From Alphaproteobacteria bacterium (GTDB taxonomy: Bacteria > Pseudomonadota > Alphaproteobacteria > Micropepsales > Micropepsaceae), in assembly GCA_015654635.1 (NCBI GenBank), contig JAATGP010000010.1, positions 1 to 39,233 of the forward strand: 39,233 nucleotides of DNA, given 5' to 3'. Positions 22,880 to 32,382 of the stretch are shown here, in pieces. The first letter of the stretch is position 1; each line of letters starts with the position of its first letter. A model generated the notes under the pieces. It did not search any database. It saw only the letters and a program-made list of their open reading frames with translations, and was not told the DNA's origin. The position numbers and the translations under genes were made by a program.

Positions 22880-24388
22880 TCAGTCCTCGTAATTGTCAGC
22901 GACAAGACGGTCCAGAAGCCGCACGCCCCAACCGGTGCCCCAGCTTGGGATCAAGGCTTTCTGTTCGCCGTCCTGCCACGCCACGCCCGCGATATCGAGA
23001 TGCGCCCAAGCTGTCTTATCTTTCACAAAACGCTGCAGAAATTGGGCAGCCGTGATCGAGCCGGCATGCGCCCCGCCGATGTTTTTCATATCGGCGATCT
23101 TGGAGCGGATCAGCTTGTCGTAGCCTGTACCGAGCGGCAGGCGCCACACCTTCTCGCCGGTAGCCTTGCCCGCTTCGGCGAGCTGGCCGCACAGCGTGTC
23201 GTCATTGGAGAACAGCCCGGCATGTTCGCCGCCCAGCGCGACCAGAATGGCGCCGGTCAGCGTCGCCAGATCGATGACGAATTTGGGGGCGAATTTGTCT
23301 TGCGCGTACCACAAGGCATCGGCCAGCACGAGGCGGCCTTCGGCATCGGTGTTGAGGACTTCGATGGTCTGGCCGGAAAGGCTCGTCACCACATCGTCGG
23401 GGCGCTGCGCCTTGCCGTCCGGCATATTCTCGACCAGGGCGAGCACGGCGACGGCATTGACCTTGGCCTTGCGCAGGGCGAGGGCGCGCATGGTGCCGAT
23501 CACGGCGGCAGCCCCGCCCATATCGCCCTTCATCCCCATCATGCCCGCGCCCGTTTTCAGGCTGAGGCCGCCGGAATCAAAACACACACCCTTGCCGACG
23601 AAGGCGATGGGGGCGGCGGTTTTCTTGCGTGAGCCCCTCCATTCCAGCACCACAAGCTGGCTTTCACGCTCGCTGCCTTGGCCTACGCCAAGCAGCGCGC
23701 CCATGCCGAGCCGCTTCATCTGGGTCTCACCCAGCACCGTCACTTTCACGCCCAGCTTGGTCAGAAGCTTGGCACGGCGGGCAAATTCCGCCGGAAACAG
23801 CACATTGGGCGGCTCATTGACGAGATCGCGGGCGAGGAAGGTACCCTCCGCAACGGCGTCCAGCCGCGCCCAGGCCTTCTTGGCAGCGGCAACATCGCCG
23901 GTCACGATCGTCACCTTGGCGAGTTTGCTGACCCGCTCCTCGAGATCCTTGGTGCGGTAATGGTCGAAAGCATAGCTTTTGAGCTTGGCCCCAAACACCA
24001 GATTGGCGGCCAGCTCGGGGCCCATTACCTTTGCCCCTTTCAGGCCCTCCAGATCAAAGCTCACAGCGGTCTCGTTCGAGCCTTTCAGCCTGCCGAGCAC
24101 AGCGGCGGCGGCATTTTGCGCCGCGCCAGCGTCAAACGCCTCCGCTTTGCCAAGACCGAGCACGATCAGGCGGTTCACACTGAGTCCAGCCGGGGCGAGG
24201 ATCTCCACGAGCTGACCGGCTTTTCCCGTGAAGCGCGAGGCCGCCAGAGCCCGTCCCACCGCGCCCTTGGAGGCTTTGTCTGCTTTTGCCGCTGCGGGCA
24301 GGAGAACCGTGCCTTCGCTGGCCGCCACCACGAGGCTACCCGCCTCGATAACGAGCTTCGGGCTTGCTGCAGCAAAGTTGAATTGCAT
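22880..24388 (-). CDS. pepA: Leucyl aminopeptidase
   Basis: PepA is a hexameric cytoplasmic M17 metalloaminopeptidase that removes N-terminal residues from peptides. The 502-residue product has the usual length. The C-terminal catalytic half carries [15 protein letters not shown] and [11 protein letters not shown] (metal site and catalytic Lys), the family signature [14 protein letters not shown], and LATLTGA. The ATG at 24388 follows AGGAG closely. It diverges from lptF across 126 bases; a repeat element occupies most of the space beyond its end. Confidence 0.97.
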   Translation of the reverse strand: MQFNFAAASPKLVIEAGSLVVAASEGTVLLPAAAKADKASKGAVGRALAASRFTGKAGQLVEILAPAGLSVNRLIVLGLGKAEAFDAGAAQNAAAAVLGRLKGSNETAVSFDLEGLKGAKVMGPELAANLVFGAKLKSYAFDHYRTKDLEERVSKLAKVTIVTGDVAAAKKAWARLDAVAEGTFLARDLVNEPPNVLFPAEFARRAKLLTKLGVKVTVLGETQMKRLGMGALLGVGQGSERESQLVVLEWRGSRKKTAAPIAFVGKGVCFDSGGLSLKTGAGMMGMKGDMGGAAAVIGTMRALALRKAKVNAVAVLALVENMPDGKAQRPDDVVTSLSGQTIEVLNTDAEGRLVLADALWYAQDKFAPKFVIDLATLTGAILVALGGEHAGLFSNDDTLCGQLAEAGKATGEKVWRLPLGTGYDKLIRSKIADMKNIGGAHAGSITAAQFLQRFVKDKTAWAHLDIAGVAWQDGEQKALIPSWGTGWGVRLLDRLVADNYED

Positions 24389-24414
24389 CGAAATTCTCCT
24401 GATATTCGGCTGGG

Positions 24415-24445
24415 TTGCGCGCCGGGCGCATGGCAGTGCTAAAGA
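24415..24445 (+). promoter_or_regulatory. Likely promoter of the lptF operon
   Basis: TTGCGC (24415-24420), 17 bases, then GCTAAAGA (24438-24445). The -10 matches the alphaproteobacterial GCTANA form. It predicts a leader of about 60 bases before the lptF ATG at 24515. Confidence 0.4.
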
Positions 24446-24514
24446 AGGGGCTGATAGTTTATGTCGAATCGCCCCCGGGGCAAGCGGGCCACGGTCGCCC
24501 TCTTTGGGAAAGTC

Positions 24515-25654
24515 ATGCCGAAGCTGTCAACCTATGTCCTGAAACAGTTGATCGGGCCCGTGGCGCTTTTTGCCTTCCTGATGACCTGCGTGATTTGGCT
24601 CACCCAGGCCCTACACTTTCTCGACCTCATCATCAACCGCGGCCAATCGGCGGCCACCTTTGTCTATCTCAGCATCTTGGTGATCCCCAATTTGCTCGTC
24701 ATCATCCTGCCGCTCGCCTTTTTCTTCGGCTGTCTTTACGCCCTTTCGCGCCTGCAGTCCGATAGCGAGCTGGTGGTGATGGCCTCCGTGGGCTTTTCGC
24801 GTTCGCAGATGGCGGTACCGGTGCTGGTGGCTGCGGTGCTGGTGATGACCCTCACCTATGTCTGCGGCCTCTATCTGATGCCCGCCGGTCAGCGCGCCTT
24901 GAGCCACAAGATCGGCGATATCAGCGCCGATATCGGCACAGCCGTCCTCAACGAGGGCACCTTCAACACGCCGTCCAAAGGGCTTACCGTCTTTATCCGC
25001 GAGATCGACAACGAGGGCGGCATTCACGGTGTCCTCGTTCACGACAACCGCAATCCCAAATCCACCGTCACCTATCTCGCCGAAAGCGGCCTCATCGTAC
25101 AGACGCCGGCCGGGGCGCGGCTGATCATGGTGGATGGCACCATCGAGATGAGCGGCAAGCGCGGCGCCCGTCTCAATGTGCTCAAATTCCAGCGCGACGT
25201 GGTTGATCTCGACCAGTTCGGCAGCAAGGCTCAGGCTTCCGAGCGGCGCACCAATGAGCGCTATCTGCGCGAGCTGTTGTTTCCCGATCCCTCGCTCAGC
25301 CCCAAGCTGCGCCGGGCCTTTCTGGCCGAGGCCCATAATCGTTTGTCGCAGCCGCTTTATTGCCTCGCCTTTGGCCTCATCGCCTTGGCGGCGGTGATCC
25401 GCGGCAGGCGGGCTCGCGGGGCGCATGTGCTGCGCATGACGTTGGCCTGCTTCGCCGCCATTGGCCTTCGCATTGCGGGCTATGGCGTACAGGGTCTGGC
25501 GGTTTCAAACACCTCGCTATGTATGCTGTTTTACGTCTTCCCGCTGCTGGGAATCGTGGGCGGGCTTTATTTCCTCGCAGGCGGTCACCCGCGGCCGCAT
25601 CCCGGCACCGAACCTGCGCCCCATGAGACAAGTGCCATGAGTCTAAAGCCATGA
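24515..25654 (+). CDS. lptF: LPS export ABC transporter permease LptF
   Basis: LptF is one of the two membrane subunits of LptB2FG, which pulls lipopolysaccharide out of the inner membrane and pushes it along the Lpt bridge. The 379-residue product begins [19 protein letters not shown] and shows the YjgP/YjgQ layout: three N-terminal helices, a periplasmic beta-jellyroll of about 150 residues in the middle ([19 protein letters not shown]), and three C-terminal helices. The ATG at 24515, with GGGAAAG before it, fits the family start; another ATG at 24461 adds 18 polar residues. Its stop overlaps the lptG start (ATGA). Confidence 0.93.
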   Translation: MPKLSTYVLKQLIGPVALFAFLMTCVIWLTQALHFLDLIINRGQSAATFVYLSILVIPNLLVIILPLAFFFGCLYALSRLQSDSELVVMASVGFSRSQMAVPVLVAAVLVMTLTYVCGLYLMPAGQRALSHKIGDISADIGTAVLNEGTFNTPSKGLTVFIREIDNEGGIHGVLVHDNRNPKSTVTYLAESGLIVQTPAGARLIMVDGTIEMSGKRGARLNVLKFQRDVVDLDQFGSKAQASERRTNERYLRELLFPDPSLSPKLRRAFLAEAHNRLSQPLYCLAFGLIALAAVIRGRRARGAHVLRMTLACFAAIGLRIAGYGVQGLAVSNTSLCMLFYVFPLLGIVGGLYFLAGGHPRPHPGTEPAPHETSAMSLKP

Positions 25655-26742
25655 GCTGGTCCTGGACGCTGTACCGCTATCTGGCGCGCCAATTCTCGCT
25701 CGGCGTGATAATGGTCTACGCTGGATTTCTCACTCTGACCTTCTCTATCGACGTCGTGAATTTGATGGACCGGACTTCCGGGCGCGGCGTTTCCACCAGT
25801 GTCATTGTCGGCATGGCGCTGCTGCAATTGCCGGTTCTGGGCGTCAAGATGCTGCCCTTCGCGGTACTTTTGGGCGGGGTCTATTGCTTCGTGCGCCTTT
25901 CCAAAAGCCAGGAACTGGTGGCGACGCGCGCGGCGGGCGTGTCGGCTTGGGATTTTCTTTTGCCGCCGCTGTTCGTCGCTGTCGCGCTAGGTGTCTTTGT
26001 GGTGCTGGCGGTGACGCCCGTCTCTTCGGTGATGCTCAATCAGTTTTCGCAGCTCGAGGCCAAATACATCAAAGGCCAGGAATCGCAGCTTTCGATTTCG
26101 ACCAATGGCCTGTGGCTGCGCCAAGGCGATAAAGATTCGCAATCGGTGATCCATGCCTTGAGCGTGGCGGACCAGGGTGTGCATCTGGACGACGTTATCG
26201 TTTTTCTCTATGGCGCCAAAGATCACTTCACCGGACGCATCGATGCCAGAAGCGCGCAGCTCACCGGCGGGGCCTGGGTGCTGACCGACGCCTGGGTCAG
26301 CGATGCCAACGGCATCCCCCAACATTACGACACCTATCCCTCCAAGACGACCCTCACTCCGGCACAGATTCAGGAAAGCTTTGCCCCGCCCGATACCCTC
26401 TCCTTCTGGGCCCTGCCCCGCTTTATTGCTGCGGCTGAGAACGCCGGCTTTTCCGCCATCCGTTACCGGCTCTATCTCTATGCTCTTCTCACCTTGCCGA
26501 TTCTGTTGGCCGCCATGGTCTTCATGGCTGCGAGTTTTTCTCTCAAGATGTCCCGTACCGGCGGCCTCGGGCGCGTGGTATTGATCAGTGCCCTTTCGGG
26601 TTTTGGCGTATATTTCTTCACCGATTTGACGCGCGCGCTGGGTCAAACGGCCATCCTGCCTGCCTGGCTTGCGGCCACGGCCCCGGCACTGGCCGCCATT
26701 TTGATCGGCATGACGCTCGTGTTTCACCAGGAGGACGGATGA
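25651..26742 (+). CDS. lptG: LPS export ABC transporter permease LptG
   Basis: LptG pairs with LptF in the LPS exporter. The 363-residue product has the same plan: N-terminal helices (WTLYRYLARQFSLGVIMVY start, DVVNLMDRTSGRG coupling segment), a periplasmic jellyroll with LWLRQGDKDSQSVIHAL, and C-terminal helices ending AAILIGMTLVFHQEDG. The segment MAASFSLKMSRTGGLG is characteristic of LptG. It overlaps lptF by four bases at its start and lptD by four at its end (ATGA both times), so the three are translationally coupled. Confidence 0.93.
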   Translation: MSWSWTLYRYLARQFSLGVIMVYAGFLTLTFSIDVVNLMDRTSGRGVSTSVIVGMALLQLPVLGVKMLPFAVLLGGVYCFVRLSKSQELVATRAAGVSAWDFLLPPLFVAVALGVFVVLAVTPVSSVMLNQFSQLEAKYIKGQESQLSISTNGLWLRQGDKDSQSVIHALSVADQGVHLDDVIVFLYGAKDHFTGRIDARSAQLTGGAWVLTDAWVSDANGIPQHYDTYPSKTTLTPAQIQESFAPPDTLSFWALPRFIAAAENAGFSAIRYRLYLYALLTLPILLAAMVFMAASFSLKMSRTGGLGRVVLISALSGFGVYFFTDLTRALGQTAILPAWLAATAPALAAILIGMTLVFHQEDG

Positions 26743-28952
26743 AACCGCCCCAAGATTGCCCGTCCATACCGCGTCTTGGACGATTGCGTGCCCTCTTGCT
26801 TGGCGGCGCCACCGTGGCATTGCTGTGCGGCTCTGCGCTTGCCGCGGATAGCGATGATTCCGACACGCCCAAAGACATGCTGCTGCAGGCCGATCAGGCG
26901 CAGTATGACAGCAAGGCCAAGCTGGTCAGTGCCCAGGGCCATGTCGAGATCGATTACGGCGGGCGCATCCTCTTTGCCGACACGGTGACCTATAACCAGA
27001 ACACCGATGTGGTCACCGCCGATGGCCATGTCTCGCTGCTCGACACCGGCGGCAACGTCGCCTTCGCCAAGCATGTGGTCTTGACCGATAAGTTGCGCGA
27101 TGGCGCGCTCGCCGGTTTCGGTGCCCTCATGGGCACGCATGGACGCATGGTGGCTTCCACCGCCGAGCGCAAAGAGGGCCGCTATACCATCGCCAACAAC
27201 GTGGCCTATACGCCCTGCAAAATCTGCAATCAGCCGGGGAAAGCAACCCCAGTCTGGCAGATCAAAGCGGTGCGCGTGGTGCACGATCAGCTGAAACACC
27301 GCATCAAATTCACCGATGCCAAACTTGTGGTGATGGGCGTTCCCGTCTTCTACAGCCCCATCCTCACCGAGCCGGACCCGACGGTCCATCACGCCAGCGG
27401 CTTTCTCATTCCCGATGTGGGCAACTCCAGCGCCAACGGCTATTTCGTTTCCTTGCCCTATTACTGGTCGTTGTCGAAGAGCCAGGACGCCACGCTGGAA
27501 GCCATGTTCACGACAAAAGGCGGAGAGGTGGGCATTGGTGAATACCGCGAACGCTGGAACGAAGGCGGCATGTGGCTGCAAGGCTCCCTCGCTCACAATC
27601 CCAATGGCGGCATCAATCAGGACAGCACTCAGTATTATTCCCATTTGTTCGGCTCGGGCCGCGTGCAACTCACCGACGCATGGAAATTCGCCTATGACGC
27701 CCAGCTCACCTCCAACGACACCTATCTGAAGCGCTACGACCTTTCCCAGCTCGACCGCTTGGTGTCCGATCTTTCCTTCGTCGGCGAAGAGGGCCAAAGC
27801 CGCTTTGCCGTCACCGGCTATTTCTTTCAGGGCCTTCGCGCCAGCGACAACAACAAAACCTTTCCCGTGCCGCTGCCGCTCATCGAATACACCTACATTC
27901 CCATGGACAAATGGGCGGGCGGACGTTTCCGTTTGGACGTCAATTCGGTCTCGCTCTTTCGCCAGACCGGCGCCGACGACCAGCGTTTGACCGGCGAAAT
28001 GAGCTGGCGCCTGCCCCTTGTCTCAGAAACGGGACAGCTGTGGACCTTTCAGCTCGATTCGCGCGGTGATCTTTACCACACCGATTCTCTGCTCTCGCCC
28101 GACAGTCACTACCAATACCGCGGCCTTCCCTATGCCGCGCTGGATTGGCGCTGGCCTTTCATCGCCAACACGGGCGGCGGCCATTCGGTCATCCTGGAGC
28201 CGGTGGCACAGCTGATCGCCCAGCCCTATGGCGGCAACCTCACGGGCATTCCCAATGAGGACAGCCAGAACATCGAGATCGACGACAACAACCTGCTCTC
28301 TTTCGATCAGGTTCCCGGCTACGACATCGCTGTCAGCGGACCGCGGGCCAATTTCGGCCTCAGAGCGGAAGCCCGCTTTGACTCGGGCTATGCGGAAGCT
28401 CTCGTCGGCCAAGCGTTCCGCCTAAAGGCAGACCCAAGTCTGGCTGCGGTGCCTGGTAGCGGCCTTACCGGTCGAGAGTCCGATCTGGTCGGCCGCTTCA
28501 GCCTTAAGTTCCCGCCTTACATAGACCTTACCAATCGGCTGACCGTAGATGAAGAAAACGGTAATGTGTCTCGCGATGAAACTTATGTAACCGCAACGCT
28601 GGGCCGGTCGAGTGCCCGTATCAGTTATGTGCAGTTGTCGCCGACACTCGGCATTCCTGGCCGCGAGGAAGTGACCGCCCAGATGGATGTTAACTTCTAC
28701 AGCAATTGGCAGGCCTTTGCGGCCATCCGCCGCGATTTGCTGGCTGCCCAGACCCTCGATAACGAATTCGGCCTTGGTTATGAGGATGAATGCCTAGGGT
28801 TTTCGGTCGGCTACCACCGCAAATATACGACCGACCGCGATCTACCGCCTTCCACCAGCTACATTCTGCGAATTAAGCTGAAAACCACCGAAACCGCGAT
28901 CCAAGCTTTCAGCCTGTTCCCGGAGGATGTCTTCTCTTACGGCCATCCTTGA
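26739..28952 (+). CDS. lptD: LPS assembly outer membrane protein LptD
   Basis: LptD is the outer-membrane barrel that, with LptE, places lipopolysaccharide on the cell surface. The 737-residue product has a signal sequence (RALLLGGATVALLCGSALA), an LptA-like jellyroll (LLQADQAQYDSKAKLVSAQG, DYGGRILFADTVTYN), the LptD core motif VPVFYSPI and a long barrel ending RIKLKTTETAIQAF. Cys residues at CKICNQPG may form the disulfide that helps assembly. The last part, after about 28420, looks lower in GC and uses more A/T-ending codons than the rest. It is coupled to lptG; surA, its usual chaperone, follows. Confidence 0.93.
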   Translation: MKPPQDCPSIPRLGRLRALLLGGATVALLCGSALAADSDDSDTPKDMLLQADQAQYDSKAKLVSAQGHVEIDYGGRILFADTVTYNQNTDVVTADGHVSLLDTGGNVAFAKHVVLTDKLRDGALAGFGALMGTHGRMVASTAERKEGRYTIANNVAYTPCKICNQPGKATPVWQIKAVRVVHDQLKHRIKFTDAKLVVMGVPVFYSPILTEPDPTVHHASGFLIPDVGNSSANGYFVSLPYYWSLSKSQDATLEAMFTTKGGEVGIGEYRERWNEGGMWLQGSLAHNPNGGINQDSTQYYSHLFGSGRVQLTDAWKFAYDAQLTSNDTYLKRYDLSQLDRLVSDLSFVGEEGQSRFAVTGYFFQGLRASDNNKTFPVPLPLIEYTYIPMDKWAGGRFRLDVNSVSLFRQTGADDQRLTGEMSWRLPLVSETGQLWTFQLDSRGDLYHTDSLLSPDSHYQYRGLPYAALDWRWPFIANTGGGHSVILEPVAQLIAQPYGGNLTGIPNEDSQNIEIDDNNLLSFDQVPGYDIAVSGPRANFGLRAEARFDSGYAEALVGQAFRLKADPSLAAVPGSGLTGRESDLVGRFSLKFPPYIDLTNRLTVDEENGNVSRDETYVTATLGRSSARISYVQLSPTLGIPGREEVTAQMDVNFYSNWQAFAAIRRDLLAAQTLDNEFGLGYEDECLGFSVGYHRKYTTDRDLPPSTSYILRIKLKTTETAIQAFSLFPEDVFSYGHP

Positions 28953-28985
28953 TCCGAAAGTGGATTTGCTTATCCTTGCGCCCCT

Positions 28986-29023
28986 GCTAAAGGTTGGCCC
29001 TGGCCTACCCTGTTAAAGGGTGG
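28986..29023 (+). promoter_or_regulatory. Putative surA promoter with imperfect direct repeats
   Basis: GCTAAAGG (28986-28993) matches the alphaproteobacterial -10 and has TTGCTTA 13 bases upstream. TGCTAAAGGTTGG (28985-28997) recurs as TGTTAAAGGGTGG (29011-29023), 26 bases on. SurA may thus be expressed apart from lptD as well as by read-through. Confidence 0.35.
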
Positions 29024-29049
29024 CTTTCATTGGGAAAAAGCGTCTCGCA

Positions 29050-30465
29050 ATGGCCCTGAAATTCCGTTTCCTTCCGCCCGTTCTGACAGTGCCGGCTTTG
29101 GCAACCTTGCTGGCAGTGGTCGCGCCTGCCGGCGCAGCCTCGTTGCAACGCGATGCGCGGGTCGAGCCTGCGCCTGCCACCAGCGCGCCCGTCACTGCGG
29201 AGGCTGCCGCGCAGCCTGCCAAACCCAAGAAGCCGCATTCGGAAAACGGCATCGTCTCGCTGGTCAACGACACGCCGGTGACGAGCTACGAATTGCATCA
29301 GCGCATGGCGTTGGTCATGACCACCTCCCATATTCCGCATACGCCGGAAATGGAGAAGAAGGTCCGCGATCAGGTGATCGAACAGCTTCAGACCGAAGTC
29401 TTGCAGCGGGCCGAGGCCAACAAGAACGACATCACCGTCTCGGCGGGCGAAGTCGACAAGTACATGAAAGACATCATCGAAGAAAATCACATGAGCGTGG
29501 ATCAGTTGAAGGAGGTGTTGGCGCGCGGCGGCGTGCAGCTGGCCACCTTCCGCGCCCAGCTGGCGGCTCAGATTCAGTGGCAGAAAGCGGTGAACGAGCA
29601 TTTCCAGGGCCGCGTCACCATCTCGCCAGAAGCGGTGGATGCCGAAATGGCCCGCATCAAGGAAGGCGAGAGCAAGGCGCATTTCTCGGTCTCGGAAATC
29701 TTTTTGGCCGTCGACAATCCCGATCTTGACGAGAAGGTGAAAAAGAATGCCGAGGGTCTCGTCGCGCAGTTGAAAAACGGCGCCCAGTTTCCGGAGATTG
29801 CCCGCCAGTTCAGCCAGAACCCTTCGGCGGCGCAAGGCGGCGATATCGGCACAGTGTTTGACGGCCAGCTCGCCCCCGAACTCAATACGGCTCTGGAAAA
29901 AATGAAGACCGGCGATATGTCCGATCCTATCCGCTCCACCGGAGGCTACTACATTCTCGTCCTGCGCCAGCGTTTCGAGCCGGTCGGCGCCAAGATCGAA
30001 GAGAAGGTGCAGACCGCGGCCACCATACCCGCCAGCCTGCCGCTCGGACGTATTCTGCTGCGCTTGCCGCCCAAGCCGCCGAAGGACTACGTGGAAAAAG
30101 TCATGGCTATCGCCAAGCAAATCCAAGAAGTGACGCAGAGCTGTGAGATGGCCGAGAAGACCATCGTCAAGAGTGTGCCCGGCTCGCTGTATTTTCCGCT
30201 TGGCATGACCAAGCTCGCCGAACTGAACGACCAGACGCGCGAGGCTCTGATCAAAACCGAATCCGGCGGCGTCGCCGACCCGTTCCTCTCTGAGGCCGGC
30301 ATCGAAATCTTCGTCCGCTGCGACCAGCGCGAGATCAAGCAGGTGGCGTGGCATTCGCCGACGCGCGATCAGATCGAACAACAGCTCTTCAACGATCAGA
30401 TCAGTGCGCTGGCCCGCCGCTACAATCGGGATCTGCGCCGCAGTGCCAATATCGAAACCCGCTGA
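29050..30465 (+). CDS. surA: Periplasmic peptidyl-prolyl isomerase chaperone SurA
   Basis: SurA escorts unfolded outer-membrane proteins through the periplasm. From the ATG at 29050 the product has 471 residues: a signal peptide (FRFLPPVLTVPALATLL ending AGAA), a Pro/Ala-rich linker, the SurA N-terminal domain (GIVSLVNDTPVTSYELHQRM), a parvulin domain (HFSVSEIFLAV, QFSQNPSAAQGGDIG) and a C-terminal helix. A GTG at 29020 would add ten residues. Only one clear parvulin domain is seen; the second is diverged. It lies 97 bases after lptD; its end overlaps the pdxA start. Confidence 0.9.
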   Translation: MALKFRFLPPVLTVPALATLLAVVAPAGAASLQRDARVEPAPATSAPVTAEAAAQPAKPKKPHSENGIVSLVNDTPVTSYELHQRMALVMTTSHIPHTPEMEKKVRDQVIEQLQTEVLQRAEANKNDITVSAGEVDKYMKDIIEENHMSVDQLKEVLARGGVQLATFRAQLAAQIQWQKAVNEHFQGRVTISPEAVDAEMARIKEGESKAHFSVSEIFLAVDNPDLDEKVKKNAEGLVAQLKNGAQFPEIARQFSQNPSAAQGGDIGTVFDGQLAPELNTALEKMKTGDMSDPIRSTGGYYILVLRQRFEPVGAKIEEKVQTAATIPASLPLGRILLRLPPKPPKDYVEKVMAIAKQIQEVTQSCEMAEKTIVKSVPGSLYFPLGMTKLAELNDQTREALIKTESGGVADPFLSEAGIEIFVRCDQREIKQVAWHSPTRDQIEQQLFNDQISALARRYNRDLRRSANIETR

Positions 30466-31396
30466 GCCCATTCTCCTCACTATGGGAGAACCGGCCGGGA
30501 TCGGGCCGGAAGTGGCAGCGGCTGCATTCCACGCTCTGGGCGGCGTCATCGCGGGGCGGGCCCTCAAGATCGTCGCCGATCCGGCCGTTTTCGCCGGCAT
30601 GGGTATCCCAGACGACGCTTTCGTGGTGACGGCTGCAAAGGCCGTCCGCATTCCCGGCAAAGCCAGTGCCGCCAATGCCGCCGCCACCATAGAGGCCATC
30701 GCCACCGCCGTCGCATACGCCATGGCGGGTAAGGCAGGCGGCCTCGTCACCGCGCCCATCAACAAACATGTGCTGATGCAGACCGGCTTTGCCTTTCCGG
30801 GACATACGGATTATCTCGCCCATCTTACCGGGGCCAAGCGCGCGGTGATGATGCTGGCGGGCGCTTCGCTACGGGTGGTGCCGCTCACCGTGCATGTGCC
30901 GCTGGCGTCCGTGCCCGGCCGCATCACGCGCGAGGCCATTATCGAAACCGCCGAGATCACGCTGGCGGCGCTCGCCCGCGATTTCGGCATCCCGGCACCC
31001 CGCCTTGCCGTGGCCGGTCTCAATCCGCATGCGGGAGAGAACGGCGCCCTCGGACGTGAGGAAGACGCGATCATTGCGCCCGCCATTGCCGAGCTTGCCC
31101 GCCGCGGCCACCGCGTCAGCGGCCCCTTGCCCTCCGACACCATGTTTCACGAGGAAGCACGCGCGGAGTACGATGCAGCGCTCTGCATGTATCACGATCA
31201 GGCCCTGATCCCGATCAAAACCCTGTCGTTTTGGGATGGCGTCAACGTCACTTTGGGCCTTCCTATCGTACGCACCTCGCCCGACCACGGCACCGCCTTC
31301 GCCATTGCCGGCAGCGGCAAAGCTGATCCGCGCAGCATGATCGCCGCCATCGCAATGGCTGCCCGCATGGCGGATGCCCGCGCGGCCCATCTATGA
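30443..31396 (+). CDS. pdxA: 4-hydroxythreonine-4-phosphate dehydrogenase
   Basis: PdxA oxidises 4-phosphohydroxy-L-threonine with NAD in vitamin B6 synthesis. The 317-residue product has [16 protein letters not shown] at its start, [19 protein letters not shown] with the metal-binding His, [14 protein letters not shown] and [10 protein letters not shown], all family signatures. The GTG at 30443 fits the usual N-terminus; it lies within the end of surA (23-base overlap), and an earlier GTG at 30404 adds unrelated residues. The stop overlaps the rsmA start by four bases. The surA-pdxA-rsmA order is common in proteobacteria. Confidence 0.93.
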   Translation: MPISKPAEPILLTMGEPAGIGPEVAAAAFHALGGVIAGRALKIVADPAVFAGMGIPDDAFVVTAAKAVRIPGKASAANAAATIEAIATAVAYAMAGKAGGLVTAPINKHVLMQTGFAFPGHTDYLAHLTGAKRAVMMLAGASLRVVPLTVHVPLASVPGRITREAIIETAEITLAALARDFGIPAPRLAVAGLNPHAGENGALGREEDAIIAPAIAELARRGHRVSGPLPSDTMFHEEARAEYDAALCMYHDQALIPIKTLSFWDGVNVTLGLPIVRTSPDHGTAFAIAGSGKADPRSMIAAIAMAARMADARAAHL

Positions 31397-32259
31397 GCGA
31401 CGACACCACCGACACTCTGCCGCCCCTGCGCGACGTCATTGCCGCCCATGGTCTCAGCGCCAAAAAATCGCTTGGCCAAAACTTCCTGCTCGATCTCAAT
31501 CTGACGCGCCGCATCGCCCGCGCCGCCGATTGCGAAGGCTCCATCGTTTACGAGGTCGGTCCTGGCCCTGGCGGGCTGACCCGCGCCCTTTTGGCCGAAG
31601 GCGCGGCTCACGTCATCGCCGTGGAGCGTGACGAGCGCTGCATCGCGGCGCTGGCCGATATCGCGCTGGCCTATCCTGGCCGCCTGACGGTGGTTTCCGG
31701 CGATGCCATGACGGTGGACGAAGCTCTCCGCTTCCAGGAACTCGGCATCACCGGCCCGGTACGGATTGCCGCCAACCTGCCCTATAATATCGGCACCGCA
31801 CTCCTCATCAAATGGCTCACCGCCGAGCAGTGGCCGCCGTTTTGGCAGAGCCTTACGTTGATGTTCCAGCGCGAAGTGGCGGAGCGTATCGTCGCCGCTC
31901 CGGGTACGGAGCATTTCGGGCGGCTTTCGGTTCTGGCCCAATGGCGCGCGGTGCCGCGGCTGCTGTTCGATGTTTCGCGCACCGCTTTCGTACCGCCGCC
32001 GAAAATCACCTCCTCGATTGTGCGCTTCGATCCTCTCGCCCAGCCCGTCGCGGAAGCCGAGCTCGCGGCGCTGGAAGCGGTGACCGCGGCAGCCTTCGGC
32101 CAGCGGCGCAAAATGTTGCGACAGAGTTTGAAGCGCATTACAGCGCAGCCCGAAGCCCTGCTGGAGACAGCGGGCATCGCCCCAACGGAACGGCCCGAGC
32201 GCCTATCGGTCGTACAATTTGCCGCTCTGGCACGGGCTTTACGGCAGTTTCCCGCATAA
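31393..32259 (+). CDS. rsmA: 16S rRNA (adenine1518-N6/adenine1519-N6) dimethyltransferase
   Basis: RsmA (KsgA) dimethylates two adjacent adenines at the 3' end of 16S rRNA during 30S assembly; its loss gives kasugamycin resistance. The 288-residue product shows [19 protein letters not shown], the SAM-binding loop [15 protein letters not shown], and the catalytic [11 protein letters not shown]. The C-terminal domain carries [13 protein letters not shown]. It is the last gene of the lptF-to-rsmA run; its ATG overlaps the pdxA stop (ATGA). Confidence 0.96.
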   Translation: MSDDTTDTLPPLRDVIAAHGLSAKKSLGQNFLLDLNLTRRIARAADCEGSIVYEVGPGPGGLTRALLAEGAAHVIAVERDERCIAALADIALAYPGRLTVVSGDAMTVDEALRFQELGITGPVRIAANLPYNIGTALLIKWLTAEQWPPFWQSLTLMFQREVAERIVAAPGTEHFGRLSVLAQWRAVPRLLFDVSRTAFVPPPKITSSIVRFDPLAQPVAEAELAALEAVTAAAFGQRRKMLRQSLKRITAQPEALLETAGIAPTERPERLSVVQFAALARALRQFPA

Positions 32260-32382
32260 CCGGAATTGACGTACGTATATTTCCCGGTGGAATTGTATTC
32301 AGGGATTGCCCACATTCATTGACGCGACGTTAGCTCCCGCGCAAGCAGGTGTCGGATACACATGCGGCCGGGATGAGCGGAA

